From assembly GCA_023664605.1 (NCBI GenBank), contig JAMPFF010000002.1, forward strand, positions 1-64,000: a stretch of DNA of 64,000 nucleotides, given 5' to 3'. Within the stretch, counting starts at the first letter, position 1. Every line of letters starts with the position of its first letter. The position numbers and the translations under genes are program-made. Shown here one piece after another: positions 8,060 to 16,861 of the stretch. The stretch is from Clostridium sp. (GTDB lineage: Bacteria > Bacillota > Clostridia > Lachnospirales > Lachnospiraceae). The notes below the pieces were generated by a model, which was given only the letters and a program-made list of their open reading frames with translations, did no database searches and was not told the DNA's origin.

Positions 8060-9193
8060 ATGATAAATTTTAATGTTCCGCCCTTTACGGGGAAAGAAAT
8101 GGACTATATCAAAGAAGCGGTCGATAATCAAAAAATATGCGGTGACGGCGGCTTCACCAAAAAGTGTCATAAGTGGATTGAAGAAAAGACGGGAACGGCG
8201 GCGTGTCTGCTGACTACATCCTGTACGCACGCGACGGAGCTGGCGGCTCTTTTAGCTGAAATAAAAGAGGGCGACGAGGTGATTCTTCCCTCCTATACGT
8301 TTGTTTCTACGGCGGACGCTTTTGTCCTGCGCGGGGCGAGGGCGGTTTTTGTAGATATCAGACCGGATACGATGAACATAGACGAGACGTTGATTGAAGA
8401 TGCGATTACAGAGCGGACAAAGGTGATTGCGCCGGTGCATTATGCGGGTGTAGGCTGTGAAATGGATGCGATTATGGATATCGCAGGCAGACACCATCTG
8501 ATGGTTGTTGAGGATGCGGCGCAGGGCATTATGGCGTCCTATAAGGGAAAAGCGCTCGGCACGTTTGGCGAGTTCGGCTGTTTCAGCTTCCATGAGACGA
8601 AAAATTTCAGCATGGGAGAGGGCGGCGCGCTGCTTATCCGTGATGAAAAGTATATTGAAGAAGCCGAGATTTACCGTGAAAAAGGAACCGACCGCAGTAA
8701 ATATTTCAGAGGGCAGGTCGATAAATACCGCTGGCAGAATTACGGTTCGTCCTATCTGCCGAGCGATATGAACGCCGCTTATCTGTATGCGCAGTTAGAA
8801 CTGGCGGATGAAATTACACAGGCGAGAATGGACAGATGGAACCAGTATAAGGAACTGCTTACGCCGCTTGCAAAAGAGGGCAGGATTGAACTGCCTTATA
8901 TTCCTAAGCATTGTACGCATAATGCGCATATGTTCTATATCAAAACAAAAGACCTTGAGGAGAGGACCCGTTTGGATGCTTTTTTGAAAGAAAAAAAGAT
9001 ACTGCCGGCCTCCCATTATGTTCCGTTACATTCCGCACCGGCGGGATTAAAGTTCGGCAGATTCCACGGAGAGGACAAGTATACGACAAAAGAAAGCGAG
9101 AGACTGCTCAGGCTGCCGATGTTCTATACGCTGACCGCAGACGAGGTGGAATATATCACTGAACAGGTAAAGGCGTTTTATCAATCGGCATAA
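8060..9193 (+). CDS. wecE: dTDP-4-amino-4,6-dideoxygalactose transaminase (WecE/RffA-like)
   Basis: 377 residues. The start at 8060 is chosen over upstream in-frame ATGs (7967, 8048) because MINFNVPPFTGKEMDYI is the family N-terminus and GGAG sits 6 nt before it. It is a DegT/DnrJ/EryC1 fold-type-I PLP enzyme with VVEDAAQG, the PLP lysine K181 in SFHETKNFSMGEGG, and GTDRSKYFRGQVDKYRW, which is characteristic of RffA/WecE. The reaction is glutamate-dependent amination of dTDP-4-keto-6-deoxyglucose to dTDP-Fuc4N in the cytoplasm. Possible downstream users are the GNAT at 10978, the formyltransferase at 31634 and the GT2 at 11523. rmlA and rmlB for the donor were not seen here. Confidence 0.88.
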   Translation: MINFNVPPFTGKEMDYIKEAVDNQKICGDGGFTKKCHKWIEEKTGTAACLLTTSCTHATELAALLAEIKEGDEVILPSYTFVSTADAFVLRGARAVFVDIRPDTMNIDETLIEDAITERTKVIAPVHYAGVGCEMDAIMDIAGRHHLMVVEDAAQGIMASYKGKALGTFGEFGCFSFHETKNFSMGEGGALLIRDEKYIEEAEIYREKGTDRSKYFRGQVDKYRWQNYGSSYLPSDMNAAYLYAQLELADEITQARMDRWNQYKELLTPLAKEGRIELPYIPKHCTHNAHMFYIKTKDLEERTRLDAFLKEKKILPASHYVPLHSAPAGLKFGRFHGEDKYTTKESERLLRLPMFYTLTADEVEYITEQVKAFYQSA

Positions 9194-9226
9194 AAGATGG
9201 AAGCGGTATGGAAAGGTATGTAGTTC

Positions 9227-10975
9227 ATGAAAAGTCACAGATTTTCGGAAAAATATGGGAACTGCATCATAACTATATTGACTATAATGGTCAATCTAAT
9301 TGTCATAAGCGTCTGCTTTGATTATTATTATGATTTAAACGACGACGTCATGATGAAAGATATTATGGCGGGCGTCTATACGGGTACGCCGGACGGTCAT
9401 AATATGCAGACCCTTTATATTCTGGGGGCGTTTATCAGTTTATGCTATAAAATATACAGACCTTTCGCATGGTACGGACTGTTTTTACTGCTTTGCCAGA
9501 TAGGGAGCCTGTATCTAATCGGTGTGCGCTTGCTGCAATTTTGTAAAGGCCGCCGGGCTAAAGCCGGATGTATGCTGCTTCTTAGCATATTTATATGGGG
9601 CGTTATGCTGCCGCATATGACGGCGCTGCAATATACGTTTACCTGTGCGCTGCTTGTCGCTGCCGCAGTTTTTTGGTTTATGACAACGCCGAAAGGTCTT
9701 TCGGTCAAACGCTTTATTATTTGTAATATACCTTCGATTGTATTAGTGGTTCTGGCCTATCAGCTGCGGACGGAAATGCTTTTGCTTGTTTTTCCGTTTA
9801 TCTGTCTGGCAGGACTGTTTCGCTGGATGGAGGAAGAAAAATTTTTTCAAAAAGAAAATTATCTGCAATATGGCATTGTTTTCGGCTGTATTTTGGCCGG
9901 GATGTTATTTAGCCGGGTAATCGATTTTGCCGCGTACGGAAGCGGCGAATGGCAAAAATTTCTTGCTTTTTTTGATAAAAGAACGCAGGTATACGACTAT
10001 CATCTTGACGTCATCACAAGTGGAGAGCATAAAGAGTATCTGACATCCATCGGATTAAACGAGGCAAGCCAGGAACTTCTCGCCAATTATAATTTCGGGC
10101 TGGATGAAGAAATTGACGAAGAGATGCTTGCGAAAATAGCGGAATACGCCGAGGACCGGACAGATTACTTTTCGGATATTCCGGGATTATGCAGATTTTA
10201 TATTTACCGTACGCTTCATGAAACGGACGCTCCCTATAACAGGGTGGTTATGTTTGGTTATCTGTGCCTTGTTATCCTTGGCATTTATACGGTGTGTATA
10301 GAGAAAACATATCAAAAAGGGGCGTCCGTTTTCGGGAGACTGTTTCTTCTCGGTATCGTAAGGACAGGCCTTTGGATGTTTATTTTAATAAGAGGACGCG
10401 ACCCGGAGCGCATCACGCATTCTTTATATCTTGTGGAAATGATGGTTCTGGCGGGAATGCTTTGTAAAAGGATTTCTTTTAGAAAATACAGCGCACCCAT
10501 TATCGTGTCGCTCTGTATGCTGTTATGCGCCTGTTATCTGCCGCAGCATGTGACGCAGGTATTCGCGGAACAGGAAAATAGAGAGGAGGCAAACCGCAGC
10601 CAGACGGCGATTGCGCAGTATTGCCAAAATCACCCGGACAATTTCTATTTTGAGGACGTCTATTCCACGGTGGGATTTTCTCAGAAAATGTTTGCGGATG
10701 TGGATAATTCACTTGCCAATTATGATATCATGGGCGGCTGGATGTGTAAGAGTCCTCTGTACCGGGAAAAATTAGAAAAATTCGGTATCACGACGATGGA
10801 AGAATCGCTGCTTATGAATGATAACGTTTATTTTATTATGGACACGGGAACGCAGGATAACGATACGGACTGGCTGCGGGCATATTATGCCGAAAAGGGC
10901 GTCGCGGCCGACATAACGCCGGTAGCGCAGATTGGAGACGGATACGAAGTCTTTCGGATAGCGGAAGGGGAATAA
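9227..10975 (+). CDS. Polytopic membrane protein, GT-C-like
   Basis: 582 residues, about ten membrane segments and a soluble C-terminal tail. After the first segment comes YYDLNDDVMMKDIMAG followed by YTGTPDGHN, an Asp-Asp loop of the kind seen at GT-C active sites. Later, LIRGRDPERITHSLYLVEM lies at a membrane boundary. It sits between the WecE-like gene and a GNAT gene, 2 nt before the latter, so it probably acts on a glycan containing the amino sugar made by its neighbours. No close named family is recognised. The start has GGAAAGG about 12 nt upstream, slightly long spacing. Confidence 0.65.
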   Translation: MKSHRFSEKYGNCIITILTIMVNLIVISVCFDYYYDLNDDVMMKDIMAGVYTGTPDGHNMQTLYILGAFISLCYKIYRPFAWYGLFLLLCQIGSLYLIGVRLLQFCKGRRAKAGCMLLLSIFIWGVMLPHMTALQYTFTCALLVAAAVFWFMTTPKGLSVKRFIICNIPSIVLVVLAYQLRTEMLLLVFPFICLAGLFRWMEEEKFFQKENYLQYGIVFGCILAGMLFSRVIDFAAYGSGEWQKFLAFFDKRTQVYDYHLDVITSGEHKEYLTSIGLNEASQELLANYNFGLDEEIDEEMLAKIAEYAEDRTDYFSDIPGLCRFYIYRTLHETDAPYNRVVMFGYLCLVILGIYTVCIEKTYQKGASVFGRLFLLGIVRTGLWMFILIRGRDPERITHSLYLVEMMVLAGMLCKRISFRKYSAPIIVSLCMLLCACYLPQHVTQVFAEQENREEANRSQTAIAQYCQNHPDNFYFEDVYSTVGFSQKMFADVDNSLANYDIMGGWMCKSPLYREKLEKFGITTMEESLLMNDNVYFIMDTGTQDNDTDWLRAYYAEKGVAADITPVAQIGDGYEVFRIAEGE

Positions 10976-10977
10976 AA

Positions 10978-11535
10978 ATGCGGTTACAAACGGATGCCAT
11001 TTACTTGCGGCCAATGGAAATTTCCGATACGGACAATATCGTGGCATGGCGGAATAATCCGCGGGTTCGCCACAATTTTATTTATCAGGGGCTGTTTACG
11101 GTGGAAGGGCATTTAAACTGGATAAAAACACAGGTGGAACCCGGACATGTGGCGCAGTTTATCATTTGTGAAAAAGAGACTGACCGTGCAGTGGGCAGCG
11201 TATATTTTCGGGATATTGACAGAGAAAGAAAATGCGCCGAATATGGCATTTTTATCGGGGAAGATGATGCCGTCGGCAAAAGTTACGGAACGCAGGCAGC
11301 ACGTCTTGCGCTTTCCTACGCTTTTTTGGATATGCAGCTTGCCTTTGTGTTTTTAAGAGTATTTGCGGATAATACCGGGGCGCGGACAAGTTATGAAAGA
11401 GCGGGTTTTCAGTTAGTGACAAATAAGAAAGAAGAAATTATCATTGACGGCATTTCCAGGACAGTGGTTTTTTATATAATAAAAAAGAGTGCAGACGCAA
11501 AGATGCCGGAGGAGGCAGATATATGGAGCAATTAA
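10978..11535 (+). CDS. GNAT N-acetyltransferase, RimJ/RimL type; possible amino-sugar acetylase
   Basis: 185 residues. It opens with IYLRPMEISDTDNIVAWRNN, typical of RimJ/RimL-like GNATs, and has the acetyl-CoA loop region around GKSYGTQAARLALSYAF and the C-terminal NTGARTSYERAGF. The likely role is cytoplasmic N-acetylation of the 4-amino group of TDP-Fuc4N, equivalent to WecD, because a WecE-like gene lies two genes upstream. It could instead acetylate the UDP-4-amino sugar of the PglE block at 18785, which has no acetyltransferase beside it. It overlaps the next GT2 gene by 13 nt. Confidence 0.75.
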   Translation: MRLQTDAIYLRPMEISDTDNIVAWRNNPRVRHNFIYQGLFTVEGHLNWIKTQVEPGHVAQFIICEKETDRAVGSVYFRDIDRERKCAEYGIFIGEDDAVGKSYGTQAARLALSYAFLDMQLAFVFLRVFADNTGARTSYERAGFQLVTNKKEEIIIDGISRTVVFYIIKKSADAKMPEEADIWSN

Positions 11536-12458
11536 TCAGTTTTGTAATACCCTGTTACCATTCCGCGGCGACCATTGAAAAAGTGGTGGATGAAATCAGC
11601 GCGGCCATGGAACAATTAAAAAAGTACCGCTATGAAATCATTCTGGTAAACGATAATTCTCCGGATGAAACGTTTGAGGTCATCCGCAGGCTCTGCGTGG
11701 ACAGAAAAGAAATCTGCGGCATTAATCTGGCGAAAAATTTCGGACAGCACGCAGCTTTGATGGCGGGATTCCGTTATGTACACGGCGACATAGTAGTTTG
11801 TCTGGACGACGACGGGCAGACGCCGGCGGACGAAGTTGGGAAGCTGCTTGCCAAGATGGACGAGGGATATGATGCGGTGTATGCCAGATATGAGCATAAA
11901 CAGCATTCCGCATTCCGTAATCTCGGCAGCAGAGTCAACGAGTGGATGACGAGAATCATGCTCGGCAAACCGAAAAATTTATATGTTTCCAGTTATTTTG
12001 CGGTAAAAAGATTTATCGTAGAGGAAATGATACGATATGCTAATCCCTATCCGTATGTAATAGGATTGGTACTCCGAGCAACCGATAAGATTGCGAACGT
12101 GGACGTTCATCACAGGGAGCGGGAGGTCGGAACCTCCGGCTATACGATAGGAAAGCTGTTTGCCCTTTGGTTTAACGGCTTTACGGCGTTTAGCATCAAG
12201 CCGCTCAGGGTGGCTACGGCGATAGGCGCGCTGGCGTCCGTGGCCGGCTTTTTATATGGCGTATATACGGTTATTAAGAAACTTGTGAATCCCAATGTAG
12301 TCATCGGATTCAGCTCCCTGATGGCGTCCGTTATGTTCATCGGCGGGATGCTGATGCTGATGTTAGGCATTATCGGAGAATACATTGGGCGGATATATAT
12401 ATCGTTAAACAATTCCCCGCAATATGTCATCAGAGAGTGTATCAATGAAAGAGAATGA
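11523..12458 (+). CDS. GT2 undecaprenyl-phosphate glycosyltransferase (GtrB/ArnC/DPM1-like)
   Basis: 311 residues: a GT-A domain with SFVIPCYHSAATIEKVV at the start, LVNDNSPDETF, VCLDDDGQTP (metal-binding Asp cluster) and NLAKNFGQHAALMAGF, then two membrane helices near residues 230-300. This layout is that of GtrB, ArnC and polyprenyl-phosphate mannose synthases, which attach one sugar to undecaprenyl phosphate on the cytoplasmic face. GtrA at 4546 would flip the product. Position right after WecE-like and GNAT genes suggests an amino sugar such as Fuc4NAc as cargo, which is inference. RBS GGAGG is strong. Confidence 0.85.
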   Translation: MEQLISFVIPCYHSAATIEKVVDEISAAMEQLKKYRYEIILVNDNSPDETFEVIRRLCVDRKEICGINLAKNFGQHAALMAGFRYVHGDIVVCLDDDGQTPADEVGKLLAKMDEGYDAVYARYEHKQHSAFRNLGSRVNEWMTRIMLGKPKNLYVSSYFAVKRFIVEEMIRYANPYPYVIGLVLRATDKIANVDVHHREREVGTSGYTIGKLFALWFNGFTAFSIKPLRVATAIGALASVAGFLYGVYTVIKKLVNPNVVIGFSSLMASVMFIGGMLMLMLGIIGEYIGRIYISLNNSPQYVIRECINERE

Positions 12459-14277
12459 ATTTAAAATCAGGTTTACCTTAAATTTCATAGCGTTTTTCAT
12501 TGCCACGGCAGGAACTTTGTGTATTCCGCAGATTTTGAACTTAAAGGAGAATACGTTAGGGTTTACGAATAGTATTTTTTCCGTGTTCGTATGGCTGTTG
12601 TCTCTTTATGCAATGGATTTATCCCTGCATACCATCGATTTGCGCGATATGCGGGGGTGGAAAATTGCCGGTGTTTTGTCGTTTTTGTTTACGGCGGCGA
12701 TGCTGTTTGGCGTCAGGCTGGAGGCGGAGGAAAACGTCGATTTTAAAGACTGGAAACTGTGGGTTTCCCTGCCCGTTTTGACTTGTTTTTTTGCGATTCT
12801 GGTACGAAAGTCCTGGAATTTTTTGGGCAATATGGAAGAGAGAAAAGAACGGCTGGCGGCCTATATTAAGATACCCTCTCCGCCCGCAGCGGCAGTCAGA
12901 CATGCCAATATTCTGACCTTTTTCTTTTTGCTTTTGTGCTGGCTTCCCGTGCTGTTAGCCGTCTACCCGGGATTTTTCGTCTATGATGCGCAGGAGGAAT
13001 ACGTACAGGTGGCATCCAGAGTCTTTACCACGCATCATCCGCTTACGCATGTACTGCTTTTGGGCGGGATTATCTGCGCGGTACATAAGATAACGGATTC
13101 TTATAATCTGGGCATCGCCTGTTATATGATTGTGCAGATGTTTATCGTGGCGGGCGGTTTTACCTGTCTGCTTGCCTATTTCAGAAAAAAGAAAGTGTCC
13201 AAGGCAATTCATTTTTTATCATTGCTATATTTTGCATTTTTTCCAGTGGTTGTCATGTTTACGCTCTGTTCCGCGAAAGATACGATTTTTACGGTCGCGC
13301 TCTTATTGCTTTTAGTGAACATACTGGAAATGGGAATTTCACCGGATGACTTTTTTGCGTCTAAAACGAGTATGGCGTTTTTTATCCTGACCGCGCTTAT
13401 GATGCTCCTATTTCGCAAAAACGGTATCTATGCGTTTGTGTTAATGATTCCGGTATTTCTTTTGTATCATAAAAAGAACAGGAAGAAAATGGGCGTGTTG
13501 TTATGCGGTGTGCTGGCAGCTTATTGTTTGATAAACGAAACGCTTACTTTTGCGCTGCATGCACAGGATACGGAAAATCAGGAGATACTGACCGTGCCGA
13601 TACAGCAGCTTGCAAGAACCTATAAATTTAATAAAGAGGTTTTTTCACCGGAGGAGACTGCCGCACTGCATGAAGTGCTGTCGGAAGAGGCATTGTCGCT
13701 TTATAATCCCAAACTGTCCGACCCGGTGAAGTATCACTTTCAAAATGAGGCATATGCCGCCGATAAATCCAAATATTTGTCGCTATGGATAAAAATCGGC
13801 TTAAAAAAACCACTTTCCTATATTAACGCATGGTTGATGAATTCCTACGGGTTCTGGTATCCCGATACGATAATCAACGTTTATGCGGGCAATACGGTGT
13901 TTACTTTTACCTATCAGGACAGTTCCTATTTTGGCTATGAGGTGGAACAGCCGGGCGTCAGAGACAGTAAAATTCCGTGGCTGGATGAGGCATACAGAAG
14001 ATTGTCTCTGGAAATAGAGCAGGAAAAGATACCGATTCTGTCCATGCTGTATTCGCCGGGCGGTATGTTCTGGTGCTTTGCCTATGTGTTCAGTTATATG
14101 TTTTACCGGAAAAAATATCATATCCTCATTCCGTATTTACTGGTATTGCTTATCTGGCTGACCGTTTTGCTTGGGCCGACGTATCTGCCGAGATATGTTT
14201 TGATTTTCTGGTTCGGTCTGCCGCTTTTTATCGTGATAATGCTGGAAGAGGAAAAATTTGGGCAAGTTGTAAAATAA
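12445..14277 (+). CDS. DUF6020-like polytopic membrane protein
   Basis: 610 residues from ATG 12445, preferred over 12424 because AGAGAG precedes it at workable spacing; it overlaps the GT2 gene by 14 nt. Ten or more membrane segments are present. The first large external loop contains YPGFFVYDAQEEYVQVAS and then TTHHPLTHVLLLGG, an Asp plus His-His-Pro pattern also found at 33667 (LSNDSVWQIEQ, NHHPYFHTLI). These look like GT-C or mannosyltransferase-like features, and I recall such proteins named DUF6020 in Lachnospiraceae. Coupling to a GtrB-like GT2 fits a role as acceptor-side transferase using the flipped lipid-phosphate sugar. Confidence 0.7.
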   Translation: MKENEFKIRFTLNFIAFFIATAGTLCIPQILNLKENTLGFTNSIFSVFVWLLSLYAMDLSLHTIDLRDMRGWKIAGVLSFLFTAAMLFGVRLEAEENVDFKDWKLWVSLPVLTCFFAILVRKSWNFLGNMEERKERLAAYIKIPSPPAAAVRHANILTFFFLLLCWLPVLLAVYPGFFVYDAQEEYVQVASRVFTTHHPLTHVLLLGGIICAVHKITDSYNLGIACYMIVQMFIVAGGFTCLLAYFRKKKVSKAIHFLSLLYFAFFPVVVMFTLCSAKDTIFTVALLLLLVNILEMGISPDDFFASKTSMAFFILTALMMLLFRKNGIYAFVLMIPVFLLYHKKNRKKMGVLLCGVLAAYCLINETLTFALHAQDTENQEILTVPIQQLARTYKFNKEVFSPEETAALHEVLSEEALSLYNPKLSDPVKYHFQNEAYAADKSKYLSLWIKIGLKKPLSYINAWLMNSYGFWYPDTIINVYAGNTVFTFTYQDSSYFGYEVEQPGVRDSKIPWLDEAYRRLSLEIEQEKIPILSMLYSPGGMFWCFAYVFSYMFYRKKYHILIPYLLVLLIWLTVLLGPTYLPRYVLIFWFGLPLFIVIMLEEEKFGQVVK

Positions 14278-14295
14278 ATGCAGTTATGATACAAT
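14267..14295 (+). promoter_or_regulatory. Predicted promoter upstream of the O-antigen ligase-like gene
   Basis: TTGTAA at 14267-14272, 17-nt spacer, TACAAT at 14290-14295. The -35 box overlaps the end of the preceding gene. Confidence 0.5.
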
Positions 14296-14332
14296 GTTGA
14301 CACAGAACAAAGAATAGAAAGCGTTAAAAACA

Positions 14333-16852
14333 ATGAATAAGATTATCAATAGATATCAGGCGGTTTGCAGCGTAACATGGATTGTGATATGCTGTATTAT
14401 CCTTACATTGTGGCCGCTCCGTCTGGTACCGGAGAAGATAGTTTCCGGGAGCAACCAGCAGATTTCCATGCAGTCAGAGGCGATTACCAATGATTATGTG
14501 GTAGAGCAGATGTTTGTCGCGCAGTACGATTATCTGCAAAATATCAGGATATATCTGCTGAATGAGTCGGCCGGTGAAGAATTTAATTTTGTTTTATATG
14601 ATGCCTCCAGAAATATACTGATGCAGCAGGTTATTTCTACTGATGATATGAAAGAAATGCCGGGATTTTGCACGGTACAGGTGAATCAGGAAACCAAAGT
14701 CGGAGAAGCCTATTATTATGTGATACAGGGCGTTTCGGATATTTATGTGGCGTATGAAGATACGGAAACTTCGGGAACCATTTACAACGGAACGTTGTAT
14801 TACGGAAATGTAGAAGATACAGAGCATAATATCATTACGGAATATGAATATAAGATTCCGCTTAGAAAGGGCAGAACACTGATATGTGATGCCCTCCTTG
14901 TGCTGTGCGGAATTGCCATTACTGCCTGTGCCGGAAAATATTATAAAAGGCATATGGCGCGAAATACTCTTTTAACCGTGGAAACGCTTTGGAAGAAGAC
15001 AGCGACTCCGGCAGTAATTGCCGCCGCGCTTGTATCGCTTGTTGCCGTATTTCCCTGTAAGCTCTTTTCGGAATATGCTGAAAATAACATATTTTTTGCC
15101 GCAGGTATCTGCATTGTGGCGGGCATTTTGCTCTATGGCATCCGCCATACGAGAAACCATAAAAGCCATGATGTCGGAATGTCCGTTTTTCGTGACAGAT
15201 GGACGGACTATTTACAGTCGGCGTTTTTGGCGCTTGCCATTCAGGCGTGCGTTCACTATGTAAACGGTCTGTATGAAATACACCATACGATTGCTTACCG
15301 TGAAATGTTGATTTATTTCGGACTTGCCGTCGTTATGACATATAAGCGTAAGGAAATTTTTCATATTGCCAATTTGATTTATCTCGTGGCAGCGGCGGCG
15401 GCCGGATATTTTTATTACCAAAATCAGGCGGTGATGATGGAGTCGGAAGAGGACATGCAGGTTCTGAAGCTGACGGTATGGGCAGGCGTAGTGGCAGGCA
15501 TAGTCATTCTCAATCTGATTATGGCGTTGGTGCGCGGGCAGTTTGGGAGACGCTTTGGAAGAAGCATAAGCGTTTGGTATACATCGGTTTTGGTAATATT
15601 TTTTGCCTTGATTATTATTTTTAGAAATACAAGAGGGTGGCCGATTTATCTTGTATGCGCCTTTACTCTCTATTATCTGCGGATGTCGATTTGGGAGAAA
15701 AAAGACAGGCTGCTGCAAAATATATGCAACGGCATTCTGCTTCATTTTCTGGTTATGACGGGATATTGTTTATTGCACAGGCCATATATGTTTTATCGGT
15801 ATTACCGTTATCCGTTCGTGTTCCATACCGTAACGGTTTCAGCGGTATATCTTTCACTGGCAGTCTGTGCCGCGCTGGTAAAGCTTTTGGACGCATACCG
15901 CAGGCAGCAGAAACTTTCCGCTGTATGGAAAGAATTGACGGTATTCGGCATTGCCGGCGTATATCTTATTTTTACATTATCCAGAACCGGATATCTGGCG
16001 GTGAGCGTGACTGCGATTATTGTTATTCCGGTAGTATGTTTCGGTATGCGCAATAAAATAAAATCGCTGCTTGTGATGACGGCGGCTATGATAGTTTCCG
16101 TAGCGGTATGTTTTCCGGCAGTATTTACGGCACAGCGTATCATTCCGGCAGTCGTGGCGCAGCCAAAGACAATGGAAATCGAGGAACTTCCGTCCGAGAT
16201 TATACATGGAAGGGATTTGGATTCCTATTATTATATGACTGTCCGGAGATTTTTGCATGTGTTTGAAATGAAAGTGCTGGGCATTCCGGAAGAGAAATGT
16301 ATTAATCAATATAAAATTGTGAAAGATGATAAACAGAGAGAGAATGAATATCTTTCTGCGGAATATGCCCGGGCGGATAAAATGTTAGTGGCATCCTCCG
16401 AGTTATCCGGAGGAGAGATTTCTGGGCAGGAGGAGCAGAACGAAAGCGACGCGGAGGCATATACAAACGGACGTCTGGATATTTTTAAACTGTACTGGGA
16501 AAACCGGAATATGACAGGGCATGAGGATATGGGGATTACGCTGCCGGACGGCACGCTTATTATCCATGCCCATAATATTTATCTACAGACGATACACGAT
16601 TATGGAATACCGGTTGGCATGATATTTATTTTATTTGGCTTTGCTACGCTCATGCAGTCGGCGGTTTATCATAAAAGGAGAAAAGATGACAGGGCGTGTT
16701 CAACACTGCCGCTTGCGCTTTTGATTTTGTTTGCAACGGCAGGACTGACGGAGTGGATTTTCCATCCGTGTTATCCGGCCGCGTTTTGTCTGTTGGCATC
16801 GTTATCGCCGCTTTTGAGCGATACGCGATTGGCCGTAAAACATGCAGATTGA
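14333..16852 (+). CDS. O-antigen ligase/polymerase-like membrane protein with N-terminal extracellular domain
   Basis: 839 residues, unusually long for the family. One N-terminal membrane helix is followed by an external beta-rich domain (about residues 40-185, with EEFNFVLYDASRN and YYYVIQGVSDIYVAYED), then about twelve further helices. HAHNIYLQTIHDYGIPVG near residue 745 is the Wzy_C/WaaL signature with the histidine used in glycan transfer. The protein should join undecaprenyl-linked repeat units or transfer a finished glycan to an acceptor outside the membrane. The external loop before the motif (SELSGGEISGQEEQ) is acidic and low in complexity. Whether it is polymerase or ligase cannot be decided. 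Confidence 0.8.
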   Translation: MNKIINRYQAVCSVTWIVICCIILTLWPLRLVPEKIVSGSNQQISMQSEAITNDYVVEQMFVAQYDYLQNIRIYLLNESAGEEFNFVLYDASRNILMQQVISTDDMKEMPGFCTVQVNQETKVGEAYYYVIQGVSDIYVAYEDTETSGTIYNGTLYYGNVEDTEHNIITEYEYKIPLRKGRTLICDALLVLCGIAITACAGKYYKRHMARNTLLTVETLWKKTATPAVIAAALVSLVAVFPCKLFSEYAENNIFFAAGICIVAGILLYGIRHTRNHKSHDVGMSVFRDRWTDYLQSAFLALAIQACVHYVNGLYEIHHTIAYREMLIYFGLAVVMTYKRKEIFHIANLIYLVAAAAAGYFYYQNQAVMMESEEDMQVLKLTVWAGVVAGIVILNLIMALVRGQFGRRFGRSISVWYTSVLVIFFALIIIFRNTRGWPIYLVCAFTLYYLRMSIWEKKDRLLQNICNGILLHFLVMTGYCLLHRPYMFYRYYRYPFVFHTVTVSAVYLSLAVCAALVKLLDAYRRQQKLSAVWKELTVFGIAGVYLIFTLSRTGYLAVSVTAIIVIPVVCFGMRNKIKSLLVMTAAMIVSVAVCFPAVFTAQRIIPAVVAQPKTMEIEELPSEIIHGRDLDSYYYMTVRRFLHVFEMKVLGIPEEKCINQYKIVKDDKQRENEYLSAEYARADKMLVASSELSGGEISGQEEQNESDAEAYTNGRLDIFKLYWENRNMTGHEDMGITLPDGTLIIHAHNIYLQTIHDYGIPVGMIFILFGFATLMQSAVYHKRRKDDRACSTLPLALLILFATAGLTEWIFHPCYPAAFCLLASLSPLLSDTRLAVKHAD

Positions 16853-16861
16853 GAAAAGAGA

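Noticed and set aside
15212-15745. Minus-strand frame of 177 codons inside the O-antigen ligase-like gene
   Set aside because: Antisense shadow of a membrane-protein coding region; no family features and no initiation signal.
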